A program made the translations under genes and the position numbers. From Morinoia aosen (taxonomy: Eukaryota; Arthropoda; Malacostraca; Amphipoda; Talitridae), in assembly GCA_030386875.1 (NCBI GenBank), contig CM059558.1, positions 930,001-994,000 of the forward strand: a DNA stretch of 64,000 nucleotides, given 5' to 3'. The notes beneath the pieces are model-generated. The model was not told the origin of the DNA. It did no database searches and saw only the letters and a program-made list of their open reading frames with translations. Positions 34,736 to 46,271 of the stretch are shown piece after piece. How positions within the stretch are numbered: the first letter of the stretch is position 1; each line of letters opens with the position of its first letter.

Positions 34736-35826
34736 AAGTCTGTAAGTTCTTGGTGGATTTTTCTGAGATATCTACCGTAGTGGTAAATTGTTATGAATAT
34801 TTATATTATTTGTGCGTATTTTTTGTAACCATACATGAATAAGATAATGTAAAAAAAAACATGAAAAACATGTGTTGTGGGAAATCCTACTACAATTTTG
34901 AACTCACAGAACTGAAAATATTTTCTAGATAACTAATTGTCTTGTCTAGAGATCATTCAATCTCTAGACAATCAAAACTACAAAGACAAGCAAAAGTTTT
35001 TTGATTAATTAATTTTTTTAATTCCGAGAATTTTTTCCCCAAGAAATGACCTCTTTTTCCACTTTTTAAAATTATTTTGCTTTTAATTTTCAACATGAAT
35101 TGAAATTAAAAATACTTTAACACCAGATCTATAAACCTTTTCAATCACTATTGATTAGTATGCTTGCCATCTCTGTACCTTCAAAACTGTGGGAGTAGGT
35201 TTTGAAAGTCAAAAAAGTGAGTTTTCAAGAGAGCCATTTTTTCCCCAAAAAAATTTCCTTTCCCTACTAATTTTTGAATCGAGTTTTATCAGCAATTCTG
35301 TACCTTATGTACCTTCAAAACAGTGGGAAAGGATCCATATCAAAAGTCAATAACTACAAGTTTCAGAACAGGGTTTTTTTTGAACAATTTTTTCTCCAAA
35401 CTGACTAATTTTTTTTAGTTACCTGCATTGTTTTGTAGCCCTTTTTAAGCCCTTTTGATTGATATAATTGCCATTCCTGTAGCTTCAATACTCCAGGAGG
35501 CATTTATGTTTATACAGCAAGCTAATTAGCTGATGACTCAGCAGACGGACTCAAAACAAACACTCAATTACACCATCATAATTTATCACTTGATATATCA
35601 CTGAGTAAAATAATGTTTTGTTTAAGTACAGAAGCATTTCCAGTAAGGCCATGAATGAACTCTCGCACTATTCCCGTAGAGAAACACTCAATACTGACTC
35701 GTAATGGGGGAACCAATTGACGGACTTGAAAGCCAATTATATTGTTGGATGCGCAAGAAAAATCTATAAGATGAGTTTATAAACCAAAAAATTACCATTA
35801 TCCGGAAATAGACTCGAACCGTGCCC
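34736..35826. mobile_element. TTAA-type element, copy c
   Basis: Right end ...accgtgccc followed by TTAA at 35827-35830. The left end is eroded, placed where similarity with the reverse complement of copy d starts (agttcttggtggattttt). Internal blocks with variants of tgtaccttcaaaactgtggg recur at spacings under 200 bp. No coding capacity. Confidence 0.65.
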
Positions 35827-36328
35827 TTAAACTATTTGTTGTGATAATGTTGAAACATAGTCAAGGTCAAAGGAATCACATTTTCTCTTCAATTTAGAAG
35901 AACATTATTGAGTGGCCTCTTGTATTGCTATTGCAGTTGTACATTAAGATGAGTTTTGCCACACTGCAACCTTGAAGGTTATGATTGTTTGTCCTTGTTA
36001 ACCTTCAAAGCAGGGAGAGTCAGGTGGAGACCAGCGAGTTGGTGCTGGCTGGAGTGCCTGGCAGTGTTGGGGCCACTGATTGACTTCTGGAGTCTGACAG
36101 GTGAGCCTTCATGGTGACTCTACTTCTTTGATGCCCCTTCTCAAATCCTGTGACTCCTTGTTTTTTTCGTTATTTGTTCCTAAAGTTTAAGTTTTGTTTA
36201 GTTTTGAATTGTCTTTAGCTTCTAGATAACTATGTTCAAGATTATATTCCATATGTAACATCATTTAAGACCTTTGAGTTATTCTCACTTCTTTGATTTT
36301 ATTTATAGAATTTTAATTGAATCTTAGT

Positions 36329-36754
36329 TTATTCTGTTTTGGCTATCATGTATTTTTGCAACAGTAAATAATTAATTTGATTTGGTGCTATGATTTCCAG
36401 TGCTGATAGAAGTTCATGAATTTTCTCTTGTGCAGCCTTTGGGATTGCTAACAAGTTACTCATATCACCATTTTGTAGTTTTTCTTGATCTTCTGTTATA
36501 TTTTGCTCATTCATAAGGTTTGCTCTCAGTCTTCCTAAACTATAGACTGTGTAGTTGGTGCTATACTGGTCTTCTGGAACCTTTAGCATTTCTGTATTGA
36601 GGAGGCAGATATTCAAGTGTTTTCCTAGCAGTATGAGGGTGTCAGGCTGATGTGCTGGATGGATACAAAATATGAGGCTCAAAAGTGGCTGATAGGAGTC
36701 ACTCCAGATGAAGTGTCTGAGGAGTATGGTAACATTGTGGGATAGGTAAATCAA
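36329..36754 (-). CDS. Hypothetical open frame, 141 codons, unrecognised
   Basis: The translation has a hydrophobic N-terminal part (YLSHNVTILLRHFIW...LLSLIFCIHPAH) and a more polar C-terminal half (NLLAIPKAAQEKIHELLSAL). No splice partner, promoter or conserved motif was found. For AT-rich DNA of this amount an open frame of this length can occur by chance. It could also be a fragment of a mobile-element gene. I assign no function. Confidence 0.2.
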   Translation of the reverse strand: MIYLSHNVTILLRHFIWSDSYQPLLSLIFCIHPAHQPDTLILLGKHLNICLLNTEMLKVPEDQYSTNYTVYSLGRLRANLMNEQNITEDQEKLQNGDMSNLLAIPKAAQEKIHELLSALEIIAPNQINYLLLQKYMIAKTE

Positions 36755-36814
36755 TGAGGTGAGGAGTATGATGAATGGGGGAAGGGAGAAAAAAGTGTGA
36801 ACTGCTAGGTGTTA

Positions 36815-37010
36815 AAGTGGTTTGGCCTTACGGGGAAATAAAAAAGGAATTGTTGGTGAAGGAAGTAAGAAAGTCAGATGCATAGGGAAGGAATGTTAGA
36901 GGTTAGTCAAACCTATGTAAATGAATGGAGTTGAAAGTGCATTGTACCATTATTTCATAAGATGACCAACAGTTAAAGATGAGTTGATAATGATTGTCAT
37001 GATGAAAATG
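36815..37010 (+). repeat. Dispersed repeat, inverted copy at 42830-43075
   Basis: Shares gaaggaatgttagaggttag and flanking blocks with the reverse complement of 42830-43075 over about 200 bp at moderate identity. Family unknown. Confidence 0.6.
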
Positions 37011-37309
37011 GCTGGAGGTTCTTAGCCTGCTATATAGGATTTGTAATTGTATCAGTTCTTTTGGTCTGGAATCTTTGAAGCCTTCTAAAGCTGCAGGAGT
37101 AAATCAACTTAGTTCTGTTGGGTCTTGCTGTAGAAGACACTCCAAAAGATGTATATGTAATAAGGTAAGCAACTGAAAGGTACTGTCCTCTCTGGAGGAT
37201 GCAACTTCTGTGTACATGGTTATTACTGGTCCATGGAGGAATTAACAGATCCCAGGCTTGAAGTTAAAAAGGAATTCTTTTTAATAAAATGTAATAATTT
37301 CATTTGTTA

Positions 37310-37560
37310 CAGGTCATCTTTTACCAGTTACTGCTTTTTTTTCTCAGTATCCATAACTTTCTTCTTCAACTTTAATTTTGTTTCTTAAACTTTTTTCCTT
37401 ACTGGCTGTTCTTGTATGCAGGGGACCCTGTGTGACAGCAGACCTTGTGTGTAGACTCTTTGTTGCCTCAACTCCAAACTGAATGTTGCCTCCAACTTTC
37501 TTCCCATTAGAACACCTCCGCTGGGCAACGGAAAGCTCAAACTAACATATCTAGTATTAA
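37310..37560 (+). repeat. Dispersed repeat R, copy 1
   Basis: Collinear with 47990-48230 and 55330-55570. Shared blocks include tcataactttctgcttcaa-like, ccttgtg(c/t)(a/g)tag and cctcaac(a/t)c. No coding or obvious termini. Origin unknown (SINE or MITE remnant). Confidence 0.5.
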
Positions 37561-37647
37561 TCTAACGCTATACTAAGCAATACCTTCTTTATTTCTCCTT
37601 TTGGCTCTCCTTTGTTGAGATTAGGGAGGCTTCAACTAATTTATAAT

Positions 37648-37757
37648 AGTGATGTACCAATGTATCGGTATCGGTATCGGTATCGGCAGTATCGGCCATT
37701 TTTAGTGGTATCGGTATCGGCAAAATCCGGCCGATACTTTTCCGATACTTTCCAATA
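37648..37757. repeat. (tatcgg)n array, candidate end of a hAT-like element
   Basis: Begins tagtgatgtacca followed by about ten copies, perfect or near-perfect, of tatcgg / gtatcg. This layout resembles termini of some hAT transposons. I could not find the opposite end. Confidence 0.5.
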
Positions 37758-38860
37758 TTATGTATTTTATCATTAAAGTTAAGGTCTTAAATCATGAAAG
37801 TAAAAGTATGTAACCTAATAATACCCGTTGTGTGTTTATTTACGATTTGGTGTCCGCGTGTTAATAAACATAGGTTGTGTGAGTTTGCGGTATCATGGAT
37901 ACCGAATTCCTAAGTTTAACATTAAAAGATGGCGTTTCCATGCATTTGAATATTTGACATTTTATCAGGATAGGTTTTGTTAGGATAGGTTAGGTTAGCT
38001 TAGATTAGGATAGGCTAGGTTAGCACAGGTTAGGTTATACTGACAGAATTTTTTCTCGGGTCCACCTAGCTTAACGATGACATTTTCCATGGAATCTCCA
38101 CGGGTCCTGCTACAATCTAATAATATCTTTGGTTTATTTGGATTCCGCTTCTTCCATTTTTTTTTGTCACGCTCATAAGGAGAGTTTAGTGACCGTATCC
38201 GTGATACGAGTTTCACCAGCGCGCAAGTACAAGAATATTTTTCATTATGGGTGCTATTAGGATGGATACATTCGTTGGGCACCACATCTGGAATATTTTT
38301 TAAAGAAAGCTAGTGAATCCCGTCATTTTTGACGGGCTGTGCGTACTTTTAATCAAATAAAGAGCCTATTCATACCTAGTAAATTAGTTAGCTAACTGTT
38401 GAATTATAGCATTTAATCAGGCCCGCTAACTGAATTCACTACTTTGAATTCCCGATGAGTCACGTACGGTCATAACTGAAAGCTATGTAGCATGAATAGC
38501 TGAACCCTGTAGTGACATAAAATTATTATACTTTTACGACTAAAACCCATATAGTTTGACCTAATATCCATTTCTTAAAGTATGTGAGTGGCTAACAAAA
38601 ACCAAACCAATTTAATAAAGTTGAAGGTGCATTTGAAAGTTTTTGTGAATTTAGTAGAGAAGTAGCTGAAAATTCTATTTTAATTTAGCTTGTAAATCGT
38701 CATATATTCCGAAGCTAAGAATTTATTTTAATTTAGCAAGTATATCGCCGTTCATAACGAATCTTGTATTTTTCTTCTATGTTAAGATGTTTAAAAAATC
38801 CACGAACAATCTTATAGTTGAATACATCTGAACGGGTCAGTTGATTGCTTTAATCTCAAC
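37758..38860. other. Gene-free region with a TTAGG-like tract
   Basis: Contains a degenerate (TTAGG)-like tract at 37976-38038. The open frame 37995-38285 (minus) has a Lys-rich stretch but overlaps that tract and shows no domain. Nothing else recognised. Confidence 0.45.
37976..38038 (+). repeat. Degenerate TTAGG/TAGGT tract
   Basis: Five-base periodic sequence with ggttaggttag and near variants over about 60 bp. It matches the insect telomere unit TTAGG, but such tracts are also common inside insect chromosomes. Confidence 0.6.
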
Positions 38861-40051
38861 TTGATGAGGAATTTAAAAACAAGGAAAATTCCAAGGAACT
38901 TAATCATATTTACTAGGAATACGTTTCGGAGTCCAGATCCATCATCAGTTCGTAAAAGTAAAATTCATTATGACTACTATAAAAGAAAATGTTGGGTACA
39001 GTCATTAAAGGAAATCACAAAAACAAAACATAAATCAAAACATGTCCCAGAGAAAAAAAAATCGACAAGATCTACTTACAATTTGCAATGGGTAGGAACT
39101 GTCAGAATTGTTGAGGGCCGGTTTTCGTTTAAAAATATGTAGCGACTCTGAAATTCCGAGGTCACATGTAGTTTAAGCTGAATCTAAGATTTTGAAGTCC
39201 GCAGAGGATATCGGTACGTTGCATTTTTACTGCGTGATTACGTACGAATTGTGCGAATTGGTTCCCCGTGCGGAAGCTTCAACCCCGATGTTCGGCCATT
39301 CTGATATAAAAATTTTGTGCCGTCATGCCGATGTATGATGATGTGCACTGCACACAACTGTACAACTGTAAGAATAAATCAGAAAGGCTCGCTTCTCTAT
39401 CAAAAGCGTATCCTTGTCTTGTACCGGAATTGCATAATTTTAAGGTTGCTTCTTTTTTCCGGTACAAGGATGCGCTTCCGATGGAGATGCGAGCCTCTCT
39501 GATTTATTCTTAACAGTTGTACAGTTGTGTGCAGTGCACATCATCGTACGTTGGCATGACGTCACGATATTTTTATAACAGAATGGGCGAACATAGGGGT
39601 CGAAGCTTCCGCGCGGGGAACTAATTAGCTTACTCCTCACACTCCGCAGTATGTACAGTACGTAATCATGCAGCTAAATACAACGAACCAATATCCTCTG
39701 CTGACTTCAAAATCTTATATTCGGCTTCAACTGCATGTGAACTCAGAATTTTAGAATCGTTACATATTTTTAAACGAAAACCGGCCCTCAACAGTTCTGA
39801 TAGTTCCTACCCATTACAAATTGTAACTAAATAATAGTCTTGTCAATTTTCGTTTTTCTGGGACATGTTTTAATTTTATTTTTATTTTCTTGATTTCCTT
39901 TAATGACTGTATCCAACATTTTGTTTTTTCTTCTATTGCAGACTTAATTATTTGTACATTTACGAACTGATGATGGATCTGGACTCCGAAACGTATTCCT
40001 AATAAATATGATCGAGTACCTTGAAATTTTCATTTTTAAATTCCTCATCTT
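38861..40051. mobile_element. Two Penelope-like fragments in inverted orientation
   Basis: Left arm 38861-39427 and right arm 39459-40051 are inverted copies separated by only 31 bp. Each encodes, reading from the centre outward, a GIY-YIG-like motif LYSCVQCTSSY(I/V)GMT...(F)Y.RM.EHRG, typical of the endonuclease of Penelope-like retroelements. Each outer part carries ctgatga and, about 14 bases on, gaaacgt, resembling the hammerhead core found in such elements. Arms differ by substitutions and small indels, so the structure is not recent. The element is fragmentary. Confidence 0.72.
39279..39467 (-). pseudogene. GIY-YIG endonuclease-like fragment, left arm
   Basis: The 62-codon frame contains LYSCVQCTSSYIGMT and FYIRMAEHRG, matching the Y..C..C...YIG.T / R..EHRG pattern of Penelope-like GIY-YIG domains. 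Its counterpart in the right arm runs on the plus strand at about 39510-39610. Only the end of the gene is present. Confidence 0.65.
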
Positions 40052-41138
40052 ATAGATGGTTGCGTGTTGGCGGATATTTTCGGTTTTGGGGCTTATCGAA
40101 TTTTTCTATTTTTTTCCGCCAAAGTATGTACTCGTATTTGGTGTGAATAACACGAAAATGACAACCCTTTTTTAGAGAAACTATTGTTTTGGTCCACTTT
40201 TGGAGCCAGTTGCTATTATAGCTAGTCTACATTACGTAGCAATACGATTAGAAACGCATATCTATTGAATGGATTTCATTTTGTTATTTTTCTTGACAAT
40301 ATAGTTAACATAGCAAGAGCATTTTATTTATCATAATCGGAAACTTTATTGTAAATATTTTTATATTATCAGATATATTAGCAAATGATTTTATTATAAC
40401 CCCCATGTAGGGCTTATAATGGTTTTATTTTAATACGAGTGTGCACGGCCCGCCAAAGATGGGATTCAATACCTTTCATGAACGAATTTTCAAGATGTAG
40501 ATGACAAACAAAACAGTATATATCCATCCTAACAGTACCCAACCCGTGATGAAAAATATACCAATGTGAAAAAAATTTGTTCTACAAATACCTTCAAAGT
40601 ATTAATGTAAATAAATTAAATGACTTCTCTGGCATTGTTTTCAGTGGCGCAATGTGGAGTACAAAATACTCTTCATGTTACCAAATCAAAAAATGAAATC
40701 CAAAAAAGACACAAATCAATTAATCTAGTTGACATAAAAAATTTGATCTATGTGAAATTAGTCATGAGGAAATCAGCCCTCAACTAATCAACGGTTTCAT
40801 ATACCATGTGGGCTGTAGTTTCATTTTTTTTTTTTGAGACAATTCATCAGGTTATGTGCTTTGGAGCAAAATTCTTTCCACAATTTACATGTGCATTTGA
40901 GAAGTCGTTATGCCCATTCATGTCTCTACTTAGCACAAGAAATTCTTGCAAATTTTTTCTGTGTTGATGTATGTTTTGAATCTTGTGGTGGCCATTTCAT
41001 AAGTTGAACGTGAAACAAAGACTATTAAAGATCTTGTTCTTTTAAATGAAATGTTTATGAGTCATTTATCACTACAGCTCCACAAACACTTGCCATCACT
41101 GCCCTAATTTTCTTAATTAAACTACCTTTTTTGATATA
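40052..41138. other. Gene-free stretch, nothing recognised
   Basis: AT-rich, no coding frame of note and no repeat boundary identified. Confidence 0.5.
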
Positions 41139-41142
41139 TTTA

Positions 41143-42345
41143 GGGCACAATCTGGGTCGAATTTGGATAATGGTAGATTTTTGGTTTAGTAACTTATCTT
41201 ATAGAAAATTTTCTTGCGCATCCAACGGTATAATTCGCTCTCAAGTACGTACATTGGTTCTTCCCCTAGACGGAGTAGAAGACGTGCAGTAACGTGACTT
41301 TGGCGCGCCAGTGTATGGGTGATTTCACCCTTCCCCCGCCTAATTACGAATCAGTTTTGGGCATTCCTCGACGTGAATAGCAAGAGAGTTCATTCATGGC
41401 CTTGCTTGAAATGCTTTAGTACTCAAACGAAACATTCTAACTCTATGTGTTAATTATGATGATGTAACTGAGTGTTTTGAGTCTGGCTGCTCTGTGTCAT
41501 CAGCTAATTAGCTGTTGTGTAAACACATAATTGCCTCCCGAAGTTTTGAAGGTGCAAGAATGGCAAATATATCATTCGAAAGGGCTCAAAAAAAGCTACC
41601 AAGCAAAAGAGTTGGAAAAGAAAATTTGTTTGCCATTAAGAAAAATAACTTATTTTAAAAAAGACTGGTGTTCTGAAATTTGCAGTCATTGTTTTTTGAT
41701 ATGGATCCTTTCCCACAGTTTTGAAGTTACAAGAATGGCTAGTATACCAATTGATAGAGCTTGAAAAAATCTACATTAGCTGTAAAATTTATTAGAAAAA
41801 AAGGCCTATTTCAGAAATAATATGAAGAAAAGATGAAAAATTTTAGAAGAATGGCTCTACTGAAAACTTAAACTTTTTGATCTTTGAAGAGGCCCTTCTC
41901 TCACAGTTTTGAAGGTACAGGAATGGCAAATATATCAATTGATGGCGATTGAAACATCCTAGAGAGGCAGTGGTACAGTTTTTTGAATTTCAATTATGTT
42001 GAAAATTATAAGCTAAATAATTTGAAAGAATGGAAAAGTTGGTTTGGGGAAAAACTCTCATTATTCGACAAATCAAATTATCAAAAAATGTTCCCACTGG
42101 ATCTCAAGAATAGACAATTAGCTACCTATAAAACATTTTTCCAGTTCTGTAACTTCAAAATTGTAGGCAATGGACACATTTCCGCAACACCCCCTTTTTC
42201 AGTTTTTTTTAAATCATTTTTTATGAATATACCAAAAAACACATAAGTTCAAAATGAAATGCCGCATCATTTGGCACATATTGTGAAAATCTTAGAAAAA
42301 TCCGTCAAGAACCAACAGACTTTTGGTTTCCTCTGGACCGTGTCC
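41143..42345. mobile_element. TTAA-type element, copy d (inverted relative to copy c)
   Basis: Flanked by TTTA on both sides (41139-41142, 42346-42349). Ends are gggcac on the left and ggacac read from the right. Reverse complement aligns with copy c along most of its length, and the internal blocks ttttgaaggt(a/g)cag/aagaatggc recur. Open frames at 41531-41764 and 41983-42246 are in repeat DNA and have no motifs. Confidence 0.7.
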
Positions 42346-42349
42346 TTTA

Positions 42350-43331
42350 TTTTGCATCATTATGCATCAGTTTTAGGGCTGAATCATGAATTAGAAAGGC
42401 TTCTAGAGAATACAAGGTTTAGCTTGAGAAGTCCCTAGTAGTCATGAGGCTACTGTTCATCTAGTTAGGCTGAGCTAAATGAGAAATATCCTCCAGCTGT
42501 TGAATTGTCTCACCTATGAATAGACCTGTGTTTATTTTATGTTTTGTGCTGTACCCATGGGCTTTCATACCACTTTTTTACTTATGTATTTTCATCCCTC
42601 CATTTGTTTTAATACATGAGGTAGCTGGTTCAAAAACACTATGTTCCTTGACTACACGTTTTCTTTAGTGTATACTATATGATCTTTTGTCTTTACTCTG
42701 TGAAAAATTAATGCAATGGCAATGAGGCCTTAAACAAACTAATACTTAAGTATTCTGCATCTGTGATTTTTTCTGCTATGTTGGATCATATTTTGCCCAT
42801 GCTGTTGATTATTGCTGGACTTTAAATGATGTTAACCCCCTGCCATACCCATTGTTACAGTCACAGTCAGGCACTCACAAACACTATCAACTCATCTCCA
42901 ACTGTTGCTCATCTTCTGAAATGATGGTGCAACGTATTTTCATCTCCATTCATTTATCTAGTTTTTGACTAACCTCTAACATTCCTTCCCCATGCTTCTG
43001 ACTTCATTGTTTCCTATACCAACAATTCCTATTTGATTTCTACATATGGCGAAACCACTTCAACACATTTTCATATATTTTTGGGGGTTTCAATCCCTTT
43101 TCACAGTTGTGTGTTGCAGCCAGAAAGAGGGGTGAAGTAAGAAATTGGAGCTTCTAACACTGTCAGAAATACTGAAGATCAGCAATTTAAAGAGTGTTCA
43201 GAGGATGGTAGCAACCTTTATGATAGGTATAATTGTTTTGAAATTTTATCCATTAATTATTTTGCAGGAAGATTACATAAAATTGCAGTGTGTCTTCAAT
43301 TTCAGGAATGAAAGCTATTTCCTGAACCTTA
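42350..43331. other. Intergenic DNA with an inverted repeat partner
   Basis: 42830-43075 is the inverted partner of 36815-37010. No gene seen. Confidence 0.5.
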
Positions 43332-44745
43332 TGCAGGGTGTTTGTAAACTCATTGTACAATCTTTGGCAGTGGGTAGAAAAGCTGAAAATAACTTTTTTT
43401 AGGAATAACAAAAAGTCTAGAAATCTTTCATTTATAAGATATCAACTATAATGTTTCTCCACAGCCAGAAGCTGCCTTAACATAACCTCATGTATGGATG
43501 TACTTTACAATGGATGCTCAATATGACCATCCTATGCTACAAGCAGGTTCTGTAACAATGCAGTATTGATTCCTGGATACGATTAAACATTCGTGTATCA
43601 TCCATAAAGTGTCATGCCTCCTCTACTATCCTTCCAATCAGATACATATCTGTCTCCACTGGCAAATCAAAAACTAAACTTTTCAGGTGTTGAATCTGGT
43701 GACCAAGCTGGCCATGGTAAGGGTCCAAGTAAGGGTCCTATCCATCTGTTCGGAAAGGTACTGTGAAGATGTGACGTATATCCCTAGTGACAAGGTGGAG
43801 CTCAGTTGTGTTGGAACCACTTGTGTCGTATGTCCAAAAGTACACTTTCTAGGTCAGGTAATAACTCCCTGAGAAATAATTCATAGTTTTTTCCATTTGA
43901 ACATGCTGGAAGCATGTATGTCCGAACCATATGGTCGGTCGCTAATAATTCTTGCCCTTACATTTACAGTAAATTACACTTGGTGGTTGGTTGCACTGAT
44001 GCCTGATGCAAAGCATGCAAGTTGTCATATTGCCACAAGTGTAAATTATGCGTATTAAACGTACTCCCACGAATGAAAGTTGCTCCATGAGAGGAGAGTA
44101 CATGCATTGAAAATTCATTATCTGCAGTATTCCTATATATGAACCAGCATGCAAATCCTTCACAGGGCTGAGAGTTGGTTGGCAGCACTTATACTCTCAT
44201 AACATGGTAGGGGTACAGGTAATTAGCATGGAGTACATTCCATACTTGAGAGTAGCAACATATTCCAAGATCATGTGCAACAGCTCGAGTGATAGTACGT
44301 GGGTTTCTTTCAAAATGCCGTAGTATCTGGTCTTCATCCTCAATGGGTTTTTGCCCACACAATGGATCATCCGTTTCTCTTCTGTTCACCTCAAACTGCA
44401 GGCATCTTGCAGATGTGATGCAACCTTGTGAAGAATCAATGGTCAGGTACATGATAGTTGGGAAACTGCTCTGTATACAGTCTAGCTGTCAATCTTGCAT
44501 TGCAATTTGCCAAACCGTTATCCATGTGCATATCTACTTTTTTAGAATTTGGGTAGCAATTTATAGTGTTGAACTACTTCACACCATGTACTGATATCCA
44601 TCAGTAGATGGTGTATTATTTTTCACACATAAACAAATGTTGCTAGATGTAGCTTTCCAGACTTTATTTATTCATCAAAAAGTTATTTTAAATTTTTCTA
44701 CCCACTGCCAAAGTTTGTTCCATGAGTTTACAAACAGCCTGTGTG
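43332..44745 (-). mobile_element. Decayed IS630/Tc1-mariner-superfamily transposon
   Basis: Terminal inverted repeats of roughly 75 bp share gtttgtaaactcat and ctttggcagtgggtagaaaa. TA lies just outside each end (43330-43331, 44746-44747), as expected for this superfamily. The transposase lies on the minus strand. Total length about 1.4 kb. Confidence 0.8.
43640..44560 (-). pseudogene. IS630-type transposase remnant
   Basis: Read on the minus strand from right to left: an N-terminal helix-turn-helix region (NCNARLTARLYTEQFPNYHVP), then ILRHFERNPRTITRAVAHDLGI and SQVWNVLHANYLYPYHVMRV. A catalytic-core-like region follows (ATFIRGSTFNTHNLHLW), and finally TFPNRWIG...WSPDST, which contains the last catalytic-type Asp. 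Several frameshifts and stops are present, for instance a TAA at 44189-44191. This is the family widespread in insects with an FTRDG-type motif. Confidence 0.8.
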
Positions 44746-45660
44746 TATGGATTGTATATTGGAACAAGAAAAAAATGTCACCTAATAGAATTTTGTTCTC
44801 ATATCAGAAATGATCATATTTGAGCCCAAATGTTCGTGAGCATATATGTGAATGGACGTTTTTTGTGAAGCATTGTTCGAACTTATGCTTAAATTTAGAA
44901 TGCCAGTTCTCAAGGCCCAGTTTAATTATGACAGAATGATTACATCCATCATACCTTATAAATTGTCATGGCATCGGTACTGACAATATGTAATTGCAAC
45001 CAATTTGTGAACCCTAATTTGTAACAGACAGATAACATTCTGAAACTAAATATAGACAACTATGTACTTCTGCCTTAATGATGTCCCAGCAATAGGAGAC
45101 CCTAATGAAGACAGTAACTTCTACAACTTGATGTTCAATTTGATATATGAACCTTTCATTTCTGTTAACTATTCTTTATTGATTGATCATTTGAGACCCA
45201 AAAATCCCAAAAATAAATATAATAGGCTTGTGCTTGCCGATTGGTATAAAGCAACCAGATGACTATAAACTAAAGAATTAACTCACAAAGCAATTAGATA
45301 GTACATGTTCAATTTGAAAAATCAAAGGACGTAGAAGAAAGGTATCACTTCAATGGAATAATTCTTTTTGCACGCTTTTTTCACCAAAGAAGTTTTGAGT
45401 TGTTCATGCAATAACACAAAGACGAAAATAGTGTTACTCTATTCTTTTATTAAACGATTTTAAATTGTCCAATCCACTTGATTGGACGATCCACTAGATT
45501 GTGTGGTTATATTGCATTATTGAAATGTGTGGCTGCTTATTATTTTCTGTAATGATGGAAGAACAGTGTTATGTTTTTAGTTTTTTCAAGTTATAACTTC
45601 AGTTTTATCAAATATTAGAGCAAACAAGCATCCCAATGCTCAGGTACCTAAGCACCCAGC
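44746..45660. other. Region upstream of the zinc-finger gene
   Basis: Holds the presumed 5' UTR and promoter. No TATA box or initiator can be singled out. A perfect 8-bp hairpin (gtccaatc, 5-base loop, gattggac) lies at about 45458-45478. A tattag acceptor-like site at about 45618 could begin a 5' UTR exon ending with the start codon. Confidence 0.4.
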
Positions 45661-45772
45661 ATGGAGCGTGCAGTGGTTATGGTGCGCAAGCTGACGGATG
45701 CTGAAGTGGAGAGGCTGTGCTGCAGGCAGAATTTCATCAAGCAAGAAGCTGCAGCGGAAAACATGACGCAAG
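45661..45772 (+). CDS. C2H2 zinc-finger gene, exon 1
   Basis: Starts at ATG 45661 in a good context (cagcATGG) and ends in ACGCAAG followed by the donor gtgaga, phase 1. Encodes residues 1-37, an acidic/basic leader with the SUMO-consensus IKQE (K27). No other ATG upstream gives a frame that joins. Confidence rests on the join: phase and codon continuity with exon 2 are exact. Confidence 0.8.
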
Positions 45773-46051
45773 GTGAGACTTAGTTCTGGTTTTGGTGTGA
45801 GACAAGTTGATTTTAAAGTAAAAAACTAAGCCTTTCTAGGGTAGAAATAAACTAAAGTGGTATTACGATAGAAGCTACCCCACTGGTTACTTGTGGTGAC
45901 CTCCAAAAAAAAACTCCAGGTGTCTCTTTAAAAAATATATTTCTATGTTTTTGTTTGTAATTTCCCCTATGTTATTACAATTGGCAGAGTTTCTCTATGG
46001 ATTCACAGATGTTGCTTTTTTGGTTGGCCTGTCTTTCTGTCAAGCTCTTAA

Positions 46052-46271
46052 CACTCTGACTGCAACGTGTGCTGCTGGTGGCTACGGATAAGATTTTTAC
46101 AATGCTGTTGATTTCCCAGGAGTCGAAAACTCAATTTTCATCATTACTTAGTTAAAGCTAGATGAGGGTATGATTCAGTTACTGATTGCTAGTTTAAAAA
46201 TTGCCTATTACCATTGACATTTAATTTCAGCTGAATATTGAGCTTCAGTTTTACCAATTGCAATTAAAATG
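46052..46271. mobile_element. piggyBac-like MITE, 220 bp
   Basis: TTAA on both sides (46048-46051, 46272-46275). Inverted ends cactctgactgcaa / cattttaattgcaa resemble the TTAA-C(C/A)CTTTGACTGC ends of piggyBac MITEs. A relative in opposite orientation lies at 57560-57778. Confidence 0.8.

Larger units (their letters stand above)
35831..37647. other. Intergenic region with repeat copies and one unassigned open frame
   Basis: Holds the open frame at 36329-36754 (listed separately), a repeat at 36815-37010 that is inverted relative to 42830-43075, and a dispersed repeat at about 37310-37560 shared with 47990-48230 and 55330-55570. No other gene seen. Confidence 0.5.

Noticed and set aside
37995-38285. 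Minus-strand open frame of 96 codons with a Lys-rich segment
   Set aside because: Its end is made by the TTAGG-like tract and no domain is recognisable.
34736-43075. A single large inverted duplication, since both 34.7-37.0 kb and 41.1-43.1 kb carry inverted copies of two repeats
   Set aside because: The repeats are in the order c then x on the left and d then x' on the right. A single inverted duplication would reverse that order. Independent insertions explain it better.
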